Assembly: GCA_900759015.1 (NCBI GenBank)
Contig: CAAEUE010000019.1
Location: forward strand, 112,925-176,924
Source of the DNA: Clostridia bacterium
GTDB lineage: Bacteria > Bacillota > Clostridia > TANB77 > CAG-508
DNA: 64,000 nt
Direction: 5' to 3'
Below, one piece after another: positions 60,078-64,000 of the stretch; position 1 is the first letter of the stretch, and each line of letters begins with the position of its first letter. The position numbers and the translations under genes are program-made. Below the pieces are notes generated by a model. The model did not search any database and had not been told where the DNA came from. It saw nothing but the letters and a program-made list of their open reading frames with translations.

Positions 60078-60845
60078 TTATTTTTTCCTTGCAACAACAG
60101 CAAATCTTCCGTCTTCTGTATGATATGAACATGTAGACAGAGTCATTAGTTGATCCCCATATTCTGCTGTCTTACCTGTATCATAAAAGGATGCTTCTTT
60201 TGCATTATTTACAAATTCATTATATTCTTCTTCATTATCTGCATTTATAAAATAATAATATCTAAATACATTTTTCTCTGACTTGTAATATACTCTAGAT
60301 TTAAATGCTGAGATAATCTCATATTCTGCATCTTCATTTGCGGTTGTAAACCTAATAATTGGATGCTGATGATAGAAGTCCTCTTCCTCATATTTTAACA
60401 AATCTTGAAACATTGCTCCATCACCCATATTATGTCCATACATTAGTAAGTTACTGCTAGGAATATTCCAATCATAGTCCTTATCTAAAAATATAGAACC
60501 ATCTTTTGCTTCTTCTTTTTTATAATTATGAGTCATGTAATAGCTATTATCAGATCCTTGTAATACAGGATAATTAATATTTGTTCCTTCTATTTCTATC
60601 CACCCTACTACATCTGGATTTTCTTTTTGTAATTCCTTTACTTGCAGCATTCTTTCTGTAGTTTTATCATCAAGCTTTGAGTCATCTATTTGAACATTAT
60701 TTAAGGCTGAACTCTCTTGTACTGTATCATTTTTACTTTTAACAAAAAATACAATATATATAGTAGCTATAATAATTAATACAATTAACATTGTATATAT
60801 TAATCTTCTTGTTTTTCTTGCTGTTTGTTTAAAATGTTTTGCCAT
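60078..60845 (-). CDS. srtB: Class B sortase
   Basis: 255 residues. N-terminal anchor (LIYTMLIVLIIIATIYIVFF), then the sortase barrel: VGWIEIEGTNINYPVLQGSD, LLMYGHNMGDGAMFQDL (catalytic His), LMTLSTCSYHTEDGRFAVVA (catalytic Cys and Arg). The long helical insert between strands (FRYYYFINADNEEEYNEFV) is the class B mark. Attaches cell-wall proteins; the likely substrate is the gene directly upstream. Confidence 0.93.
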   Translation of the reverse strand: MAKHFKQTARKTRRLIYTMLIVLIIIATIYIVFFVKSKNDTVQESSALNNVQIDDSKLDDKTTERMLQVKELQKENPDVVGWIEIEGTNINYPVLQGSDNSYYMTHNYKKEEAKDGSIFLDKDYDWNIPSSNLLMYGHNMGDGAMFQDLLKYEEEDFYHQHPIIRFTTANEDAEYEIISAFKSRVYYKSEKNVFRYYYFINADNEEEYNEFVNNAKEASFYDTGKTAEYGDQLMTLSTCSYHTEDGRFAVVARKK

Positions 60846-60870
60846 AATCCATCTCCATAAATATACTATA

Positions 60871-60900
60871 AGGATAGACAGCGCAAGTCTAGTCTATCCT
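60871..60900 (-). terminator. Hairpin between the surface protein and sortase genes
   Basis: AGGATAGAC..GTCTATCCT with no long T-run; possibly an attenuator or RNA-stability element tuning sortase relative to its substrate. Confidence 0.5.
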
Positions 60901-60909
60901 ATTAATATT

Positions 60910-62037
60910 TTATATTCTATTTTTTCTTATTACAAATAATGTTGCTGCTGATATAGCAATTACTAAAAATGCAATTCCTACATAATTTGCTACACCTGTT
61001 TTTGGAGTTTCATCTTTTTCTCCTGAAGCCTCTTCAGTTGAAACTGTATTTTCTGAATTTGAAACTTCTTCTTGTTTTTCTTCAGCAGAAACTTTAGCAT
61101 ACAAAGTAGTATTTACATCAATTTTATTATCAAAATTAAATTTTGCTGTATATTGATTATCTGTATAGAAACCATCTATTACATATCCTTCAGCCACATT
61201 TAATTTTGTCTTAATAGAATCTTCTGAAACTACTTGTCCGACATTTAATAAAATATCTTTAGTCTTTTCACCATAATTTACTGTTAATATAACCTTTTGT
61301 TCTCCGCTTGCAACTGTTGTATTTTCTGGTAATGCAGATACAGATAATACGTTATTATTTGCATCTGTTAAAACTATTTGATTTTCTGCCGCAAAAACTT
61401 TATTAGATGTACTTGTTTTGTTCTCTACACTAATATTTCCAGCATTTTCAGCTACATAAATAATGTTATCTTTAGATGTTGAAGATAATGAACCATTCAT
61501 TACTAAAGATGGACTTACAACAACACCTGTACCTCTATCTAATTCTATACCTTTGTTGCTTGTTGTTCCATTATTTCCTAAATTAACATCAATTATTTCA
61601 AGAGTTCCACCATTAACAAGAATTCCTGCATAATTAAATCCTGTTATAGAAACATTATTTAATACTACAGATGCTCCATTATATGATTGTACTCCATATT
61701 TTGGTCCATTTTTTAGGTTTATATTCTTTAATGTAAGTTTTGCACCACTTAATTGAGCTGCAAACATAGTTTGATTTCCTGAAATAGATGTCCATTCATC
61801 AGCTCCAGTAACAGTATAACCTGCTCCATCTATAGTAAGTTCTTTATCTATAACTATAGGCCCTGTTACAGTTATATTATCTGATAATATAATTGTTTCA
61901 CCTGAATTAGCAGAAGAAATAGCTTGTCTTAATGTTTCTTCGCTATTAATTGGTGTTGTAGCTTTGCTAACATTTGGAATTAATAAACATGTAACTAATA
62001 TAGCACATATTAAAGCAATTCTTACTATACTCTTCAT
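60910..62037 (-). CDS. Cell-wall-anchored parallel beta-helix protein, sortase B substrate
   Basis: 375 residues from ATG 62037 (AGGGGAGGTGAAAAA upstream). Signal peptide MKSIVRIALICAILVTCLLI; residues 35-220 are right-handed beta-helix repeats (ETIILSDNITVTGPIVIDKE, LTLKNINLKNGPKYGVQSYN, VVLNNVSITGFNYAGILVNG); then a beta-grasp/InlB-like part (GYVIDGFYTDNQYTAKFNFD). It ends in the sorting signal DETPKTG, a hydrophobic helix and RKNRI. The (S/P/T)PKTG form suits clostridial sortase B. Confidence 0.88.
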   Translation of the reverse strand: MKSIVRIALICAILVTCLLIPNVSKATTPINSEETLRQAISSANSGETIILSDNITVTGPIVIDKELTIDGAGYTVTGADEWTSISGNQTMFAAQLSGAKLTLKNINLKNGPKYGVQSYNGASVVLNNVSITGFNYAGILVNGGTLEIIDVNLGNNGTTSNKGIELDRGTGVVVSPSLVMNGSLSSTSKDNIIYVAENAGNISVENKTSTSNKVFAAENQIVLTDANNNVLSVSALPENTTVASGEQKVILTVNYGEKTKDILLNVGQVVSEDSIKTKLNVAEGYVIDGFYTDNQYTAKFNFDNKIDVNTTLYAKVSAEEKQEEVSNSENTVSTEEASGEKDETPKTGVANYVGIAFLVIAISAATLFVIRKNRI

Positions 62038-62178
62038 TTTTTCACCTCCCCTAAATTTCAAAAATATATTTATATGTAAAAAATATAAATATCAATTTAG
62101 GCCTCATCTTTTGATTTATTTTTTACACGAAATATTAATAACATATTATTTATTATTATGCAATACTATTTATTTATT

Positions 62179-63087
62179 TTATGAATTATTAGCTATTCTT
62201 GCTAATTTTAAAGCATCATCTTTAGTATCTACAGCGCATATAAAACATTTATTATGACAAAATCTTGCTGTTTCTACTGTTGTTACTTTTTGCAATTCTT
62301 TATCTTTTAAGCCTGCCCATTCTTTTGGAAATAATTTTCTACTTGAGAACGAACCTAATTTTTCTGGTACAGTATAGATATTATATCCTCCTCTATTTGA
62401 AGGAAAAATAACAAAATTTATTAATTTAGCTTTAGAACTATCTGATTCTAATAAAAATTCTTTCCATGGTAAAAATTTTTCCAAAGTCATAATTCCATCT
62501 TTTGAATTATTAATTGCCATATCTACTTTTAATTTAGCTCTCATCTTCGAAATAGAAGACTTTATTGAGTTATCAAATACTATTTCTGCTATTTTTAATG
62601 CTTCCTCAAATTTAACATCTGGATCTATATCTTCATCCCAATTTGGATTAAATTCAGATATTATGCTTGCTACTTGTACAATTCTATAATCTACATTTAT
62701 ATCCGGTATTTGACCATTATCGCCCGCATCTATACATTGAATTAAATTTTTATCTATCATTTTCCATATAGCATCTATATCATTGTCTGTATATTTTTTT
62801 ATTATTTCTTTTCCAAACTTTTTCCATACCAAACCACAAGATGAATATTTCACGCCATTCTCTCTCTCACCATTGCCACCAAATTGATGATGATCTAATT
62901 CGCCTCCACCAACATCATATATATATTGATCGCTTTTGGCTTTTTCTAAATCAGAAGTTCTACATACCACAACTTCTGGTAATAATTTTGAAAACATAAT
63001 TGTAGAAAAAACTTCATCACAATGGAATGTTCCATTATGTGTTATACAATTTGCTTCTTCTATGTTTTTTGTTAATTTTATATTCAT
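62179..63087 (-). CDS. MYG1 family protein (UPF0160, DHH-like)
   Basis: 302 residues. CITHNGTFHCDEVFSTIMFSK and YDVGGGELDHHQFGGNGERE carry the DHH-like metal-binding residues; DAIWKMIDKNLIQCIDAGDN and the C-terminal KEWAGLKDKELQKVTTVETA complete the family. Eukaryotic MYG1 is an RNA exonuclease; bacterial members are presumed phosphoesterases or nucleases. First in the window's right-end group after 63100. Confidence 0.9.
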   Translation of the reverse strand: MNIKLTKNIEEANCITHNGTFHCDEVFSTIMFSKLLPEVVVCRTSDLEKAKSDQYIYDVGGGELDHHQFGGNGERENGVKYSSCGLVWKKFGKEIIKKYTDNDIDAIWKMIDKNLIQCIDAGDNGQIPDINVDYRIVQVASIISEFNPNWDEDIDPDVKFEEALKIAEIVFDNSIKSSISKMRAKLKVDMAINNSKDGIMTLEKFLPWKEFLLESDSSKAKLINFVIFPSNRGGYNIYTVPEKLGSFSSRKLFPKEWAGLKDKELQKVTTVETARFCHNKCFICAVDTKDDALKLARIANNS

Positions 63088-63099
63088 TTTTAATTCCCC

Positions 63100-63459
63100 C
63101 TATTTTTTATCCTTTATCATATCCCAATATTCTTTTGAAATTAATACTTTACGAGGTTTGGTCCCTTGCAATTTAGAAACAATTCCTTTTTCTTCCATCG
63201 CTTCTATAATTCTAGTAGCTCTTGTATATCCTATTTTTAATTTTCTTTGTATTATCGAAACACTTACATAGTTTAAATCAAGTATTTTTTCCACTGCTTC
63301 GTTAAATAATGGATCTATTTCATTATCATCGTCGTAATTATCATTATTTGAAAGTTTTTCTAGTATCGTTTTTAATAGCTTTTGATTTTCTACTACTGCA
63401 TGTTTTATTTCGTACAGTTCTTTTTCTAAAACTAACGTACTTTTTCCTTCTTCATTCAT
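63100..63459 (-). CDS. Stand-alone FtsK-gamma-like winged-helix protein
   Basis: 119 residues. Residues about 1-45 are an acidic coiled segment; residues 48-115 match the FtsK gamma domain (PF09397): DPLFNEAVEKILDLNYVSVS, IIQRKLKIGYTRATRIIEAM, then EEKGIVSKLQGTKPRKVLI. In FtsK/SpoIIIE this domain reads KOPS/SRS DNA sequences; here it has no motor attached. May be a DNA-binding regulator of an operon with MYG1. Confidence 0.85.
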   Translation of the reverse strand: MNEEGKSTLVLEKELYEIKHAVVENQKLLKTILEKLSNNDNYDDDNEIDPLFNEAVEKILDLNYVSVSIIQRKLKIGYTRATRIIEAMEEKGIVSKLQGTKPRKVLISKEYWDMIKDKK

Positions 63460-63471
63460 TTGTATTCCTCC

Positions 63472-63804
63472 TTATATTACATAATCTTGATTACATTTGT
63501 GACATTGATAATGATAATCTGTACAAATTTTATATTTTCCATTTTCATAGTCATTTAAAATCTCTGATAAATCAGTAATGCATTTATCATGATAAATATA
63601 ATAGCAATCTTCTTTTAGATTGTATACTACCCTACCTCTTGGAAAGAAATCAAAATCAACATGATATTTGTCATAATAAAATTCGTCCCAAATTTCCATA
63701 TGACTTTTTGGATAATTTAAAAAATCACCATATTTATCTGCCTGTCCGTTTTCACATTTATGAATTAAAAATTCGTTATTTACCTTAAAAAATATATTAA
63801 CCAT
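63472..63804 (-). CDS. Hypothetical protein with CHKC motif
   Basis: 110 residues, Tyr- and Asp-rich. FPRGRVVYNLKEDCYYIYHDKC and YHYQCHKCNQDYVI contain five cysteine/histidine pairs that could bind zinc. AGDE-type small proteins with the FPRGRVVY block occur in Firmicutes, but I know no function. 12 bases upstream of the FtsK-gamma gene, so the same operon. Confidence 0.65.
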   Translation of the reverse strand: MVNIFFKVNNEFLIHKCENGQADKYGDFLNYPKSHMEIWDEFYYDKYHVDFDFFPRGRVVYNLKEDCYYIYHDKCITDLSEILNDYENGKYKICTDYHYQCHKCNQDYVI

Positions 63805-63905
63805 TATATATCTCCAAATTATATTTTAAAGAATTATATCATATGTAACTTTATAGTGTATATTATTTTAAAAATATTTACAAAAAAATCCCTCAGACTT
63901 ATTAT

Positions 63906-63939
63906 TGGACTAGTCAATAAAAAGTAGACACAAAAATAT
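63906..63939 (-). mobile_element. Terminal end of an IS3-family element
   Basis: TGTCTACTTTTTATTGAC then TAGTCCA on the minus strand directly follows the transposase stop, as the terminal inverted repeat of an IS150-like element would. The rest of the element is beyond the right edge, so the other repeat cannot be checked. Confidence 0.6.
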
Positions 63940-64000
63940 TTATTTAAACCCTAATTGAATTCTATATTCGATTGGGGTTTTATAATTTAAAGCATAACTT
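63940..64000 (-). CDS. IS3-family transposase, C-terminal fragment (runs off window)
   Basis: The minus frame reads SYALNYKTPIEYRIQLGFK then TAA at 63940-63942. The N-x-KTP-x-E-[YF] block is the hallmark C-terminus of IS3/IS150 OrfB (DDE) transposases. Only 20 codons are inside the window. Confidence 0.85.
   Translation of the reverse strand, partial: SYALNYKTPIEYRIQLGFK

Overview
This is an AT-rich (roughly 27-30% G+C by eye) low-GC Gram-positive chromosome segment, most likely an anaerobic gut-type member of the Clostridia. The lineage call is inference. It rests on a T-box-controlled pheST operon, many aaggagg ribosome binding sites, a class B sortase with a PKTG surface protein, a TM1266-type hydrogenase-system regulator, Lar nickel-pincer genes and intrinsic terminators throughout. 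About nine tenths of the genes are on the minus strand. The exceptions are mostly regulators and three small plus-strand islands.

Layout. 1-4.4 kb: the cut end of a sigma-factor gene and the pheS-pheT operon with promoter and T-box. 4.4-8.4 kb: patatin lipase, acyl-ACP thioesterase, and a flavin reductase divergent from an HxlR regulator. 8.4-12.2 kb: a SirTM sirtuin / zinc-macrodomain pair (protein ADP-ribosylation), then a Tag/MmcQ/DUF3781 operon. 12.2-18.7 kb: TetR, Nudix, a degenerate metallo-beta-lactamase protein divergent from a second HxlR, mntP, SGNH hydrolase, cupin and GNAT. 18.9-30.9 kb: a large accessory block of flavodoxins (three carrying an N-terminal membrane anchor), anchored alpha/beta hydrolases, two aldo/keto reductases, an iron alcohol dehydrogenase and a frameshifted DUF4405 membrane cytochrome-like gene, with MerR and LysR regulators. 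31.9-38.6 kb: Fic protein, permease, anchored DUF362 protein and larE-larB-larC. 38.7-44.1 kb: an interrupted XRE/BNR sensor-like gene and a second redox operon (CMD-cupin, MerR, frameshifted flavodoxin, Fe-S aldo/keto reductase). 44.2-46.3 kb: a bS18 paralogue next to two related genes of unknown family. 46.3-55.7 kb: Ogt, guanine deaminase, hemolysin III, two more patatins, an exonuclease, an esterase and a sigma / DUF4179 pair. 55.9-58.2 kb: integrase scrap, tRNA-Gln and tRNA-His, then a plus-strand, less AT-rich island with a deoxyribosyltransferase-like/Maf fusion and a secreted protein. 58.2-64 kb: TM1266 and its membrane partner, Nudix, tRNA-Leu, sortase B and its probable substrate, MYG1, a free-standing FtsK-gamma domain, and the edge of an IS3-family element.

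How it may work together. Shared regulatory DNA links separate loci. A block of about 55 bp with an AAGTA-NNN-ACTT operator over the -35 box is present upstream of both the macrodomain/sirtuin operon and the HxlR-linked MBL gene. A 17-bp ATAAAC..GTTTAT palindrome precedes both the 25.9-kb redox operon and the LysR gene. Three MerR-type promoters with 19-bp spacers head a flavodoxin, the lar operon and the CMD-cupin operon. The most interesting reading is a redox/electrophile-stress network whose flavodoxins and hydrolases are partly displayed outside the membrane. Several members (DUF4405, one flavodoxin, the XRE/BNR gene) are broken in this sequence.
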